Shown piece after piece: positions 51,905 through 61,416 of a stretch of 64,000 nucleotides of DNA. Below the pieces are notes generated by a model that saw only the letters and a program-made list of their open reading frames with translations, was not told the DNA's origin and ran no database searches. Origin of the DNA: Jiella mangrovi. Lineage in GTDB: Bacteria > Pseudomonadota > Alphaproteobacteria > Rhizobiales > Rhizobiaceae. The stretch is from assembly GCF_017815135.1 (NCBI RefSeq), contig NZ_JAGJCF010000011.1, forward strand, positions 62,001 to 126,000, written 5' to 3'. Numbering within the stretch: the stretch's first letter is position 1; every line of letters starts with the position of its first letter. The translations under genes were made by a program, and so were the position numbers.

Positions 51905-52678
51905 TCATGCTGCACGGCGGTCGCTCCAGTCGGCGGGCAGTTCGCCCTTGATGATCAGGCTGAGGACGTCGTCTTTCGACACCTGATCGATGGCGTAGTC
52001 GCCGACATTGCGGCCGTTGTTCATCACCATCACCCGGTCGCAGAGCCGGAACACGTCGTGCATGTCGTGGCAGACGAGGAAGATGCCGATCCCCTCCGAT
52101 CGCAGCTTTTCGACGAGGCTCGAGACCATCTCGGTCTCGGAGGGACCGAGCGCCGCCGTCGGCTCGTCCATGATCAGCACCTTCGCCTCGAAATGGATGG
52201 CCCTCGCGATGGCGATCACCTGGCGCTGGCCGCCCGACATGGCGCTGACCGGCACGGTGAGGTTCTTGAAATTGGGATTGAGCCGGTGGAGCACGCTCTC
52301 GGCCTCGCGCAGCATGCGCTTCTTGTCGAGATTTCCGAGCCAGGTCTTGAGTTCGCGCCCGAGAAAGAGATTGGCCGGCGCGTCGAGATGGTCGGCCAGC
52401 GCCAGCGTCTGGTAGATCGTCTCGATGCCATGATCGCGCGCCGCCGAGGGCGTCGGGATCTCGATCTTCTCGCCGCGCAGGAAAATCTCGCCGGACGAGG
52501 CGGCCATCGCGCCGGACAAAATGCGCATCAGGCAGGACTTGCCCGCGCCGTTGTGGCCGAGAACACCCACGACCTCGCCGGGATTGAGCGAAATCGACAC
52601 GTCCCGGACGGCGTGGAGCCCGCCGAAATGCTTGGAAATGTGCCGCATCTCGACGAGCGGCGTTGCGCCATTCTGCAT
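51905..52678 (-). CDS. Sugar ABC transporter ATP-binding protein, single domain (FrcA-like)
   Basis: 257 residues with one nucleotide-binding domain. Walker A is GHNGAGKSC at 41-49, where Cys49 replaces the usual second Thr; Ser48, which binds magnesium, is kept. Signature AMSGGQRQVIAIARA at 147-161, Walker B KVLIMDEPTAALG and switch His in CHDMHDV are present. It is half the size of RbsA and must act as a homodimer, like FrcA. It lies between the binding protein and the dehydrogenase genes. Confidence 0.83.
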   Translation of the reverse strand: MQNGATPLVEMRHISKHFGGLHAVRDVSISLNPGEVVGVLGHNGAGKSCLMRILSGAMAASSGEIFLRGEKIEIPTPSAARDHGIETIYQTLALADHLDAPANLFLGRELKTWLGNLDKKRMLREAESVLHRLNPNFKNLTVPVSAMSGGQRQVIAIARAIHFEAKVLIMDEPTAALGPSETEMVSSLVEKLRSEGIGIFLVCHDMHDVFRLCDRVMVMNNGRNVGDYAIDQVSKDDVLSLIIKGELPADWSDRRAA

Positions 52679-52798
52679 GATCGAGCCTTGGTTGACCGGC
52701 TGCCCTTCGTCGCCTTGAGGCGGAAAAGTGGCGCCGCGTGTTTCGGAAGGCGCGGACGGCGCCGACACGCCGCCCGCAGCGATCTCGCGAAAGCCGCC

Positions 52799-53749
52799 TC
52801 AGTAGAGGACGTTCTGGGCTTCCGGGCTGTCGATATTGTCCTTGGTGACGATGACGACGCCGGTATTGACGAAGGGCTCGACAGTCTTGCCCTCGATCAG
52901 GTCGATGACCGTATCGACGCCCTTCTCGCCCATCTGAAACGAGCCCTGGACGGCGATGGCGTCGAGTGTCCCGTCTCTCACCATGGCCTGCAGGTCCTCG
53001 TTGCCGTCAAAGCCCAGCGCGACGATCTGGCCCTTCTTGCCGGCCTGCTCGATCGCCCGGCCCATGCCGACGGCCGTCGGCTCGTTGGCGCCGAAGATGC
53101 CCTTGAGGTCGGGATTGGCGGCCAGTGTGTCGGTTGTCTGGTTCAAGGCGGTGGCCATCTGCGACTGAGAGTAGAGCGTCGAGACGATCTTCAGGTCGGA
53201 GTTCTTGGCGATATAGTCCTTGAAGCCGCCGACGCGGCCGATCTCCGAACCAACGCCCGGCACGTAGGACATGACGGCGATGTTGCCGGTCTTGCCGACG
53301 CGGTCGATCATCTCTTTCGCCATCGCCTCCCCGGCCGCCTTGTTGTCGGTGGAAAGGAAGGACTGGTAATATTCCTTGCCGCCATCGGCGAGGAGGCTGT
53401 CGATGATGACGACCGGAATGCCGTTCTCATAGGCGCGCTTCACCGGCGGGATCAGCGCCTCGGGGTCGGAGGGCGCGAGCACGATGCCCTTGACGCCGCG
53501 ATTGATGGCGTTCTCGACGAGATTGACCTCGTCGGAAATCGCCGACTCCGTCGCCGGCCCGTCGAAGCTCATCGTATAGCCGTCGTGCTTCTTGATCGCG
53601 GCGGACGCGCCCTTGTTGACGTTCTGCCAGAAGTTCGAGGAGTTGGTCTTGACGATGACCGCGATCTCCTGCGCCGAGGCGGCTCCCGCGAAGGCCGTCG
53701 CGACACCCGCCAGAATGGTCGCGGCTGCGAGTTTCCCGATGAAATTCAT
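52799..53749 (-). CDS. Sugar ABC transporter substrate-binding protein (RbsB-like)
   Basis: 316 residues. A Sec signal peptide (1-26, ending AGAASAQE) is followed by a class I periplasmic binding fold. FWQNVNKGASAAIKKH, GVKGIVLAPSDP, VVIIDS and GIFGANEPTAVGMGRA are the usual RbsB-type blocks lining the sugar site. It is 120 bases upstream of the ATPase gene and 78 bases downstream of the permease. The ligand is not readable. Confidence 0.86.
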   Translation of the reverse strand: MNFIGKLAAATILAGVATAFAGAASAQEIAVIVKTNSSNFWQNVNKGASAAIKKHDGYTMSFDGPATESAISDEVNLVENAINRGVKGIVLAPSDPEALIPPVKRAYENGIPVVIIDSLLADGGKEYYQSFLSTDNKAAGEAMAKEMIDRVGKTGNIAVMSYVPGVGSEIGRVGGFKDYIAKNSDLKIVSTLYSQSQMATALNQTTDTLAANPDLKGIFGANEPTAVGMGRAIEQAGKKGQIVALGFDGNEDLQAMVRDGTLDAIAVQGSFQMGEKGVDTVIDLIEGKTVEPFVNTGVVIVTKDNIDSPEAQNVLY

Positions 53750-53827
53750 GCCTGTTCCTCCCGTTATGCGGCCGAAGCGGCCGTTCGTTCCCAGTTTGCT
53801 GCGATGGCCGGCACCTCCCGTGCCGCC

Positions 53828-54874
53828 TCACCGCCGGTTGCGCAGCTGATCGACATAGACGGCGCCGATGACGACGCAGCCGATGACGATCTGCTGGATG
53901 AAGGACGACACCCCGGCCATGTTCAGGCCATTGCGCAGGATGCCGATGATGAAGGCGCCGATCATCGTGCCGGAGATCGTCCCGGCGCCGCCCATCAGCG
54001 AGGCGCCGCCGATGACGGCTGCCGCGATCGCGTCGAGCTCGGCCATGACGCCCTCGCTCGGCTGCGCCGTGACCAGCCGCGACATCAGGACGAGGCCGGC
54101 GAGACCGGCCATGAAGCCCGACAGCGAATAGGCAAAGAGCTTGGTGCGCCAGACGCTGACGCCCGAAAGATGCGCCGCCTCCTCGTTCGAGCCGACGGCA
54201 TAGACATGCCGGCCGATGCCGCGCTTGTGCAGCACATAGGCGATGATCACGGCGGCAACGAGAAGCAGGATCGCCGGATAGGGAATGCCGGGAAACACCA
54301 CCTTCGGAAAGCCGTTGGGCGCCTTTTCGACGATCCGGAAAAGCGCGCCGTTGCCGAGCCGGCCGAAGGCATCGCCGAGTTGCGAGACCGGTGCGGCGCC
54401 GGTGATCTGTAGCGCGACCCCCCGGGCAATCAGCATCATGCCGAGCGTCGCGATGAAGGGCGTGATCCTCAGCTTCGTGACGATGAGGCCGTTGAGGAAG
54501 CCGCAGAAGGTGCCGACCGCGACGCCGCCGGCAAACCCGACTGGCACGGACCATCCCGCCTTGACCAGAAGACCGGCCGCGACGCCGGACAGCGCCAGCA
54601 CGGAGCCCACCGAAAGATCGATCCCGCCGGTGATGATGACCACCGTCATGCCGAGGCCGAGCAGGCCGATCACCGCCGTCTGCAGCAGGATCGTCATCGC
54701 ATTGGCCGATGACAGGAAGGCGCCGTTGACGAAGGAAAAGGCGATCACCAGGACGACCAGCGTCGCCAGCGCCGAAAGCTTCTGGATCAGGTCCCCCTGC
54801 CGGGGAAGCGACGCGGCGATGCCGATCAGGTCGAGATCGCCTGGCTTGGATGTCGAGCCTTCGACCTGGCTCAT
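53828..54874 (-). CDS. Sugar ABC transporter permease (RbsC-like)
   Basis: 348 residues with eight or more membrane helices of the ribose-type family. MTVVIITGGIDLSVGSVLALS near residue 82 (here MTVVIITGGIDL then SVGSVLAL) and ALDAIAAAVIGGASLMGG-like segment ELDAIAAAVIGGASL near 280 are the family motifs. It is the first gene of the minus operon permease, binding protein, ATPase, dehydrogenase. The ATG at 54874 was chosen over 54928. Confidence 0.85.
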   Translation of the reverse strand: MSQVEGSTSKPGDLDLIGIAASLPRQGDLIQKLSALATLVVLVIAFSFVNGAFLSSANAMTILLQTAVIGLLGLGMTVVIITGGIDLSVGSVLALSGVAAGLLVKAGWSVPVGFAGGVAVGTFCGFLNGLIVTKLRITPFIATLGMMLIARGVALQITGAAPVSQLGDAFGRLGNGALFRIVEKAPNGFPKVVFPGIPYPAILLLVAAVIIAYVLHKRGIGRHVYAVGSNEEAAHLSGVSVWRTKLFAYSLSGFMAGLAGLVLMSRLVTAQPSEGVMAELDAIAAAVIGGASLMGGAGTISGTMIGAFIIGILRNGLNMAGVSSFIQQIVIGCVVIGAVYVDQLRNRR

Positions 54875-55031
54875 CCACAGTCTCCCATTCGCCCCGCCGC
54901 GACCGTCGCAGCACGACACGCTGCGCAAGATCTTCGCCGAAGGTCTTTCACCCGACTGGCATTCAGCCTGCCGGGCCTCCCGGACGAAAGACTAGACAGT
55001 CGCTGCAAATGCGGTCAATGGTTTTTAATTA

Positions 55032-55050
55032 TTTCCGTACAATCCGGAAA
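55032..55050. promoter_or_regulatory. 19-bp dyad in the divergent sugar-operon promoter
   Basis: TTTCCGTACAATCCGGAAA has perfect TTTCCG/CGGAAA arms around seven bases. It lies 26 bases before the GntR-type regulator start and 158 bases before the minus-strand permease start, within the only AT-rich tract of this gap (55019-55070). It is the likely autoregulatory operator of the tandem-helix regulator. Confidence 0.55.
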
Positions 55051-55075
55051 AATGCGCTAAATATCAATCGACTGG

Positions 55076-55993
55076 ATGGACGGTACGAAAGTCGTGGCCA
55101 GGACCAACACCCGTTTCAAGACCGCCTACAATGCGCTTCTCGCCCGGCTGGACACCTGGCCGGAAGAGACGCCGCTTCCGTCCGAGGCGGTGATTGCGGA
55201 CTGGCTCTCCGTCAGCCGGACTGTCGCGCGCTCGGTCCTCCGGGAACTCGACGAAGCCAAGATCGTCGACTGGCGCGGGCGACGGAAGGATCTCCTGCGC
55301 CGTCCACTCCCCTCGGACCGCTTTTCTCTGACCGAGCTGCGATCCGGCAGTGAAAAGGTCGAGCGGGCCTTTCTGGAATGGATCCTGCGCCGGGACGTAC
55401 CGCCAGACACCCGGCTCAACGTGCGCGACCTGTCGCGGCGCTTTTCCGTCAGCCCCTCGTCGGTGACCGAATTTCTCAGCGGGTTCAGCCGGTTCGGCCT
55501 CGTGCGACGCGAGGGGCGCGACGGATGGATGCTCGACGGCTTCACCCCGCAATATGCCATGGAGCTTTCGGATTTTCGCCAGATGATCGAGATCGACGCC
55601 GCGCTCCGCTTCGCCGCGCTGGGCGGAGAGCATCCGGTCTGGGCAGAACTCGAGGCGATGGAACGCGAACATCACCGGATCCTCGACGAAATCGAGGTCT
55701 CCTTCCACGACTTCTCCGCGCTCGACGACCGGTTCCACGCGACCATCGTCGCGCAGAGCCAAAACCGTTTCGCTCTGGAGTTCCAGAACCTCATCTCCTT
55801 CGTCTTCCACTACCATTACCAGTGGAACAAGCGTTTCGAACGCCAGCGCAACGAGGCGGCGATCGGCGAGCACCTCGCCTATATCGCAGCGCTTCGCTCG
55901 CAGGAGCCGGCGCGGATCGAGATCGCCGCAAGGGCCCATCTGGCAACGGCTCGCCAGACGCTCCTCGCCTCCATCGAACGACCGCAGGTCTGA
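55076..55993 (+). CDS. GntR/FadR-type regulator with two N-terminal winged helices
   Basis: 305 residues. Helix unit 1 covers about 12-75 (LPSEAVIADWLSVSRTVARS). Unit 2 covers about 90-155 (RLNVRDLSRRFSVSPSSVTE, then GLVRREGRDGWML). A helical FCD-type effector domain fills 160-300, with DDRFHATIV and HLAYIAALRS around the likely metal/ligand His. Ordinary FadR-type proteins have one winged helix and about 230 residues, so a tandem is unusual. It lies between two sugar ABC operons and could control both. No strong ribosome site is visible before the ATG at 55076. Confidence 0.82.
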   Translation: MDGTKVVARTNTRFKTAYNALLARLDTWPEETPLPSEAVIADWLSVSRTVARSVLRELDEAKIVDWRGRRKDLLRRPLPSDRFSLTELRSGSEKVERAFLEWILRRDVPPDTRLNVRDLSRRFSVSPSSVTEFLSGFSRFGLVRREGRDGWMLDGFTPQYAMELSDFRQMIEIDAALRFAALGGEHPVWAELEAMEREHHRILDEIEVSFHDFSALDDRFHATIVAQSQNRFALEFQNLISFVFHYHYQWNKRFERQRNEAAIGEHLAYIAALRSQEPARIEIAARAHLATARQTLLASIERPQV

Positions 55994-56150
55994 GACGGGC
56001 CGGGACTGAAATCGTCGCGCAGCCATGGCCGCGACCTCTCGGCGCCCGGAGACTGGCCGGGACGTCCGCTCGAAAGGATTGTCACGACGAGCCGTTGCAC
56101 TTGCTCCGGTTCCAGATATCATCGCCACTGACGGTCACGGGAGAAAACCG

Positions 56151-57668
56151 GTGTCGCAGCTCGTGTTCAACGACGTCCGCAAGCGGTTCGGCGGCACCGA
56201 GGCGCTCAAGGGCGTCGGCTTCGAGGTGACATCCGGCGAGGTCGTCGCGCTGCTCGGCGAAAACGGCGCCGGCAAATCGACCCTCATCAAGATCCTCGGG
56301 GGCGTCTACACGGCCGATGGCGGTCGGGTGACGATCGACGGCGCGGACTATCTCCACAAATCCCAGCGCCGCACCGGCGCGGCCCAGGCGGTCGCCTTCG
56401 TTCATCAGGATCTCGGACTGATCGAGTGGATGACGGTTGCCGAGAACGTCGCCATGGTCAACGGCTATCCACGTCGCGGCAACCGGCGTTTCGGGGCGAT
56501 CGACTGGGCCGAGGCCGACCGGCGCGCCGCGTCGGCGCTTTTTCAGATCGGTTGCGACATCGATCCCCAGACCCGGGTCTCCAGCCTCTCGCGTACCGAA
56601 AAGTCGCTGGTCGCCATCGCGCGGGTGATCGGCACGGATTGCGACTTTCTCGTCCTCGACGAGCCGACCGCCAGCCTGCCGGCCGACGAGGTGGAGACGC
56701 TTTTTTCCGCCGTGCGTCGCCTGAAGGCCAAAGGGGTCGGCATCATCTATGTCTCGCACCGGCTCGACGAAATCTTCCGCATCGCCGATCGCGTCGTCGT
56801 CCTTCGCGACGGTCTGCTGGCGGGGGCGCAACCGGTCGCCAAGACGACGCCTGACGAGCTGATCGAGCTGATCGTCGGCGCGGGGACCCTGCAATCCTTC
56901 CGGAAGCCGCAGGTGCCCGAGACGCGGCCCGACGACGAGAAGAGGACCGTCACGGTCCGCAATCTTGCCAGCGATCATGCCGGCCCGGTGGATTTCGACA
57001 TCAGGCCCGGCGAGATCCTCGGCCTCGTCGGCCTGCGCGGTGCCGGCCAGGAAGAGATCGGCCGATCGCTCTTCGGGGCCCTAGAGCATAGCGGCGAGGT
57101 CCGCATCGGCGGCGAGAAACTCGACCTTTCGACCATGCGCCACGCCCTCGCATCGGGGGTCGGCCTCGTGGCACGAGACCGCGCGGCGGAATCGGTGGCC
57201 GGGTCGCTTTCGATCCGTGAGAACGTCTTCCTCAATCCGCAGGCCACCGGCCGGACCCTTGCCTCGGTGCTGTCGCGCCGGACCGAAACACGGCGGGCGG
57301 GCGAAGTCGGGCGGGCGGTTGGCTTGCGCCCCAACCGGCCGGAGCTTCCCATCGAGAGCCTTTCGGGCGGCAACCAGCAGAAAGTCGTCGTCGGCCGCTG
57401 GCTGTCGACAGGCCGGCGGCTTCTGATCCTCGAAGACCCAACTTCGGGTGTCGACGTCGGGGCCAAGGCGGAGATCTACCGACTGGTCGAGAAGGCCATG
57501 GCGCAAGGCCTCTCTGTTCTGGTGGTCTCGACGGATTTCGAGGAGATCGCGACCCTGTGCCACCGGGCGCTGGTGTTCAATCGCGGCAAGATTACCGCCG
57601 AACTCGACGGCGATGCGCTGACGACGGAGGCGGTGATCGCCGCTGCCAGCGCCTCGGAGGCAGCCTAG
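56151..57668 (+). CDS. Sugar ABC transporter ATP-binding protein, double domain (RbsA/MglA-like)
   Basis: 505 residues, two nucleotide-binding domains. The first has Walker A GENGAGKST near 38-46 and Walker B FLVLDEPTASLP, but its signature is altered to SLSRTEKSLVAIARV instead of the usual LSVGQQQ form. The second has a degenerate Walker A (GLRGAGQEE) as is normal in RbsA, and a full LSGGNQQKVVVGRWL signature. The GTG at 56151 was chosen because GGGAG lies eight bases upstream. It is 157 bases after the regulator gene and 165 bases before the permease gene. Confidence 0.85.
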   Translation: MSQLVFNDVRKRFGGTEALKGVGFEVTSGEVVALLGENGAGKSTLIKILGGVYTADGGRVTIDGADYLHKSQRRTGAAQAVAFVHQDLGLIEWMTVAENVAMVNGYPRRGNRRFGAIDWAEADRRAASALFQIGCDIDPQTRVSSLSRTEKSLVAIARVIGTDCDFLVLDEPTASLPADEVETLFSAVRRLKAKGVGIIYVSHRLDEIFRIADRVVVLRDGLLAGAQPVAKTTPDELIELIVGAGTLQSFRKPQVPETRPDDEKRTVTVRNLASDHAGPVDFDIRPGEILGLVGLRGAGQEEIGRSLFGALEHSGEVRIGGEKLDLSTMRHALASGVGLVARDRAAESVAGSLSIRENVFLNPQATGRTLASVLSRRTETRRAGEVGRAVGLRPNRPELPIESLSGGNQQKVVVGRWLSTGRRLLILEDPTSGVDVGAKAEIYRLVEKAMAQGLSVLVVSTDFEEIATLCHRALVFNRGKITAELDGDALTTEAVIAAASASEAA

Positions 57669-57833
57669 GAAAGACGAGATGCAGATGACGGGACAAGCCG
57701 GACGGCAAGTCCCCAAGGAGACCGACAAGAGTTGAAGCGAGCCCCGAACCGGGGCCGGGTGCGGACGGGAGACCGCAGCCGGATGCGATGAATGCGGAAG
57801 GCGCCAAACGGTGTCTTCGGGAGGAAAACGAAC

Positions 57834-58916
57834 ATGAATTCGCTGAAATCGAACGCGCTCGAGCCGACGCGCGCCGAGCTTGACGGGCTCGGCCGTGGCG
57901 AGGCCGCCCTTCGGCTCCTGCCGGTCTACGGCCTACCGATCATCACCCTCGCCCTGATCGTCCTGTTCTCGATCATCCTCCCAAACACCTTCCCCACGCT
58001 CCTCAATCTGCGTTCGGTGATCTCAGACAAGGGCGTGATCGCGCTGCTGGCGCTGGCAGCGATGATCCCGATGGCGGCCGGCAAGATCGACCTGACCGTC
58101 GGCTATGCCATCGTCATCTGGCACATCCTGGCGATCAGCCTGCAGACCGTCTTCGGCATTCCTTGGCCCCTCGCAGTCCTGATCGTTCTTCTGCTCGGCG
58201 CCTTTGTCGGCTTCCTGAACGGGCTCCTCGTCGAGGTGGCGCAGATCGACAGCTTCATCGCGACGCTCGGGACCGGCACCGTGCTCTACGCGATCGCGCT
58301 CTGGTACACGGGCGGCAGGCAGGTCATCGGCATGTTGCCGGCCGGCTTTCTGGCGATCAACGGCACGATGCTCTTCGGCCTGCCGATTGCCGGGGCCTAC
58401 GTGCTTCTGGTCGCCTTGGTGCTCTGGGCCGTGCTCGAATACACGCCGACCGGCCGCTATCTCTACGCCATCGGCGCCAATCCGAACGCGGCGGCCCTGA
58501 ACGGGATCGACGTCAAGCGTTTCACCATCGGGGCGTTCGTCGCCTCGGGGGCCCTGACGGCGGCGGCCGGCGTTCTCCTCGCCTCCAAGCTGCGCATCGG
58601 CCAGGCGAGCGTCGGGCTCGAATATCTCCTGCCGGCTCTCGTCGGAGCCTTTCTCGGCTCGACGACCATCCGCCCCGGACGGGTCAATGTCTGGGGCACG
58701 GTGATCGGCGTCGTCATCCTCGCCGTCGGCATTTCCGGCATCCAGCAGTTTGGCGGCTCGTTCTGGGTCGAGCCGATGTTCAACGGCATGACGCTTCTGA
58801 TCGCCATCGGCATTGCCGGCTACGCCCAGCGCAAGCGCGGCGCCAAAAGCGGTCTTCAGGATACCAGAAAGACGGCCATTTCCGAGCCGTCGCCAAAGGG
58901 AGGAACCACCCCATGA
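57834..58916 (+). CDS. Sugar ABC transporter permease (RbsC-like)
   Basis: 360 residues with about nine membrane helices. MIPMAAGKIDLTVGYAIVIWH near 77-97 (family motif in two parts: MIPMAAGKIDLTVG and YAIVIW) differs from the usual GGIDLSVG by AGKIDLTVG. NPNAAALNGIDVKRF near 218-232 is the cytoplasmic coupling region. GGGAGGAAAACGAAC precedes the ATG at 57834. The stop overlaps the start of the binding-protein gene by ATGA. Confidence 0.85.
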   Translation: MNSLKSNALEPTRAELDGLGRGEAALRLLPVYGLPIITLALIVLFSIILPNTFPTLLNLRSVISDKGVIALLALAAMIPMAAGKIDLTVGYAIVIWHILAISLQTVFGIPWPLAVLIVLLLGAFVGFLNGLLVEVAQIDSFIATLGTGTVLYAIALWYTGGRQVIGMLPAGFLAINGTMLFGLPIAGAYVLLVALVLWAVLEYTPTGRYLYAIGANPNAAALNGIDVKRFTIGAFVASGALTAAAGVLLASKLRIGQASVGLEYLLPALVGAFLGSTTIRPGRVNVWGTVIGVVILAVGISGIQQFGGSFWVEPMFNGMTLLIAIGIAGYAQRKRGAKSGLQDTRKTAISEPSPKGGTTP

Positions 58917-60031
58917 CGTGCATCACCACCAGACGGCTGTTACTGGCGACGGCAAGCCTCGCCGCCCTCACCCTGTCACAGGGCCCCACCCGTGCCGACG
59001 CCTTTACCGACGAGGCCAAGGCTGTCGTCGAAAAGGCGGTGGCACCGGTGACCAAATGGGAAGGCCCGACCAGCGGTCCGAAGGCCGCCACGGGCAAGAC
59101 GCTCGTCTATGTCGCCGGCGACATGCGAAACGGCGGCATTCTCGGCGTTGCGCAGGGCGTCAAGGAAGCGGCCGAAGCGATCGGCTGGACCTATCGCGAG
59201 ATCGACGGGCAAGGCACCGTTTCGGGCCAGTCCTCGGCGCTCAGCCAGGCCGTCGCCCTGAAGCCCGACGCGATCGTCGTCGGGGGCAGCGACGCCGTCG
59301 AGCAGAAGGCCGCGCTTCAGGCCGCAAAGGACCAGGGCATCACCATCGTCGGCTGGCATGCCGGGCCGAAACCGGGCCCGATGGAAGATTCGCCGGTCTT
59401 TGCCAACGTCACCTCCGATTCGGCGGAAGTCGCAAAGGTCTCGGCGATGAAGGCGATCGCCGATTCCGATGGCAAGGCCGGCGTCGTCATCTTCGCCGAT
59501 TCCACCTATGCCGTCGCCATCGCCAAGGGCCGCGCGATGGAGGAGGTCATCAAGCAATGCGCCGAATGTCAGGTGCTGTCGTTCCAGGACACGCCGCTCG
59601 CCGACGTCTCGACGCGCATCCCGCAGCTAACGACGACGCTGCTGCAGCAGAACGGCGAGAAATGGACACACTCGCTGGCGATCAACGACCTCTATTACGA
59701 CTTCATGCCCCCAGCGCTCTCGGCCGCCGGCATTCCCGGCGACGGCGCGCCGCACAACATCTCGGCGGGCGACGGCTCGGAATCGGCCTATCAGCGCATC
59801 CGGGCCGGCGACTATCAGAGCGCGACGGTGCCCGAACCCTTGAACATGCAGGGCTGGCAGGTCGTCGACGAACTGAACCGGGCCTTTGCAGGACAGGAAT
59901 GGTCCGGCTTCGTTCCGGGCATCCATCTGGTCACCAAGGACAATATCGGCAGTGACGGCGGCCCGAAGAACCAGTTCGACCCCGACAACGGCTATCGCGA
60001 CGAATACAAGAAGATCTGGGGCGTCGAATAG
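58913..60031 (+). CDS. Sugar ABC transporter substrate-binding protein
   Basis: 372 residues, exported by a signal peptide (TTRRLLLATASLAALTLS, ending near TRADA). Mature part is a class I periplasmic binding fold with VYVAGDMRNGGILGVAQG near 62-79, LKPDAIVVGGSD and DLYYDFMPPAL. The two cysteines in QCAECQ around 216-219 may form a disulfide or be free. Longer than RbsB by about 60 residues. Translation is coupled to the permease, and GGAGG lies nine bases upstream. Confidence 0.85.
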   Translation: MTCITTRRLLLATASLAALTLSQGPTRADAFTDEAKAVVEKAVAPVTKWEGPTSGPKAATGKTLVYVAGDMRNGGILGVAQGVKEAAEAIGWTYREIDGQGTVSGQSSALSQAVALKPDAIVVGGSDAVEQKAALQAAKDQGITIVGWHAGPKPGPMEDSPVFANVTSDSAEVAKVSAMKAIADSDGKAGVVIFADSTYAVAIAKGRAMEEVIKQCAECQVLSFQDTPLADVSTRIPQLTTTLLQQNGEKWTHSLAINDLYYDFMPPALSAAGIPGDGAPHNISAGDGSESAYQRIRAGDYQSATVPEPLNMQGWQVVDELNRAFAGQEWSGFVPGIHLVTKDNIGSDGGPKNQFDPDNGYRDEYKKIWGVE

Positions 60032-60202
60032 CGCCCTCGGCCGGCGGCGATGCGAGGCCCCTCGCGTCGCCGCTTCCTGCCTGTTTCGAACTCCTTGCCG
60101 AGACATCGACCCTCGACGATGACTATTTGATCCGCATTCGCGGATGACGGCTCGACCGACACACTCCCCATCGTTCCGGGTTGAACGACCACGAGACATC
60201 CC

Positions 60203-61117
60203 ATGAGCGACTACATTTTCCACGACGACCGCTTCAAGCAGCTCGTCATCTTCCACGCCCGGCTGGAAAAGCTGTGGACCGGCGGCCGCTGGGTCGAGGG
60301 CCCGGTCTATGTTCCGGCGGCCAAGAGCCTGCTGTGGTCGGACATCCCCAACGACCGCGTGATGCGCTACGACGAATGCGACGGCTCGGTCTCGGTGTTC
60401 GAACGCCCTTGCGGCTTTCACAACGGCCACACGCTCGATCATCAGGGCCGCGTCATCGCCTGCGAGCACGGCGGCCGTCGGATTTCGCGGCTCGACCATG
60501 ACGGCGTCTGGCGGGGCCTCGTCGACAGGGTCGACGGAAAGCGCTTCAACTCGCCCAACGACGTCGTCGTTCATTCCGACGGGTCGATCTGGTTCACCGA
60601 TCCAACCTACGGCATCGACAGCCATTACGAGGGCAAACGCGCGACCTCCGAGCTCGAGGGCAGCTACGTCTACCGCTTCGATCCCGAAACAGGCACGGTG
60701 GAAGCGATGATCCGGGACCGGCTGCGACCGAACGGCCTCGCCTTCTCGCCGGACGAGACGATCCTCTACGTCGCCGATACCGGAGCGACCCACGTTCTCG
60801 ATCATCCGGTGACGATCGAGGCCTATCCGATCGGGCCGGACGGAAGGCCCGGCAAGGGCTCGACTTTCGCCACGTCTCCTGCCGGCCTCTTCGACGGCTT
60901 CCGGGTCGATGGCGAGGGCAATGTCTGGACGTCGACGGCGCGAGGCGTTTCGGTCTACGCAGCGGACGGCAGCCATCTCGGCGAGATCCCGGTTCCGGAG
61001 CTGGTCTCGAATCTCACTTTTGGCGGAGCCAAGCGAAACCGGCTCTACATTACCGGCCAGACCTCGATCTACGCCATCTATGTCAATGCCCATGGCGCGG
61101 GCTTCGAGGATGCATGA
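60203..61117 (+). CDS. SMP-30/gluconolactonase family protein
   Basis: 304 residues, six-bladed propeller. WVEGPVYVPAAKSLLWSDIP near 26-45 holds the first metal Glu, FNSPNDVVVHSDG near 114-126 the Asn, and FSPDETILYVADTGA near 180-194 the Asp of the calcium/zinc site. It opens sugar lactones to acids. As the last gene of the plus-strand ABC operon, after an oxidising step by a dehydrogenase, it suggests the imported sugar is degraded through a lactone. Confidence 0.85.
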   Translation: MSDYIFHDDRFKQLVIFHARLEKLWTGGRWVEGPVYVPAAKSLLWSDIPNDRVMRYDECDGSVSVFERPCGFHNGHTLDHQGRVIACEHGGRRISRLDHDGVWRGLVDRVDGKRFNSPNDVVVHSDGSIWFTDPTYGIDSHYEGKRATSELEGSYVYRFDPETGTVEAMIRDRLRPNGLAFSPDETILYVADTGATHVLDHPVTIEAYPIGPDGRPGKGSTFATSPAGLFDGFRVDGEGNVWTSTARGVSVYAADGSHLGEIPVPELVSNLTFGGAKRNRLYITGQTSIYAIYVNAHGAGFEDA

Positions 61118-61416
61118 CTTTTGCACGGACCGGCACGCGAACGCGAACCGATCCAGGATGAAACATCCCGCATAATCAGCACCTTAAGACGTATCACAAC
61201 ACCAGTTGTCGCTTTTGCCGGCCGATGATCGGCTCGTGGAAGGCGGACGGTTGCGACCTGGCGCCCGTAGCGGCGCCCCTCCCTTGGCGCGAACCCGGCA
61301 AAGACCGATCCGGTCCAGACTAAGCATCTGATCTGGAACCAGGAATGCCGCTCCTTGCTTGACAGTCAAATCCTGGACGCGTGTCGGCCGGGACAACAAC
61401 GTCAGGGAGAGCGACC

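Noticed and set aside
57741-57755. Hairpin GCCCC-GAACC-GGGGC between ATPase and permease genes
   Set aside because: A five-base stem is expected by chance in DNA of this composition; no T run follows and the flanking genes are probably co-transcribed.
61335-61360. EcfG-type general-stress promoter before the DUF4142 gene
   Set aside because: GGAAC is present at 61335-61339, but 17 bases later the sequence is GCTT rather than CGTT, so the match is incomplete. It is worth a look because such genes are often under EcfG control, but I do not list it as a promoter.
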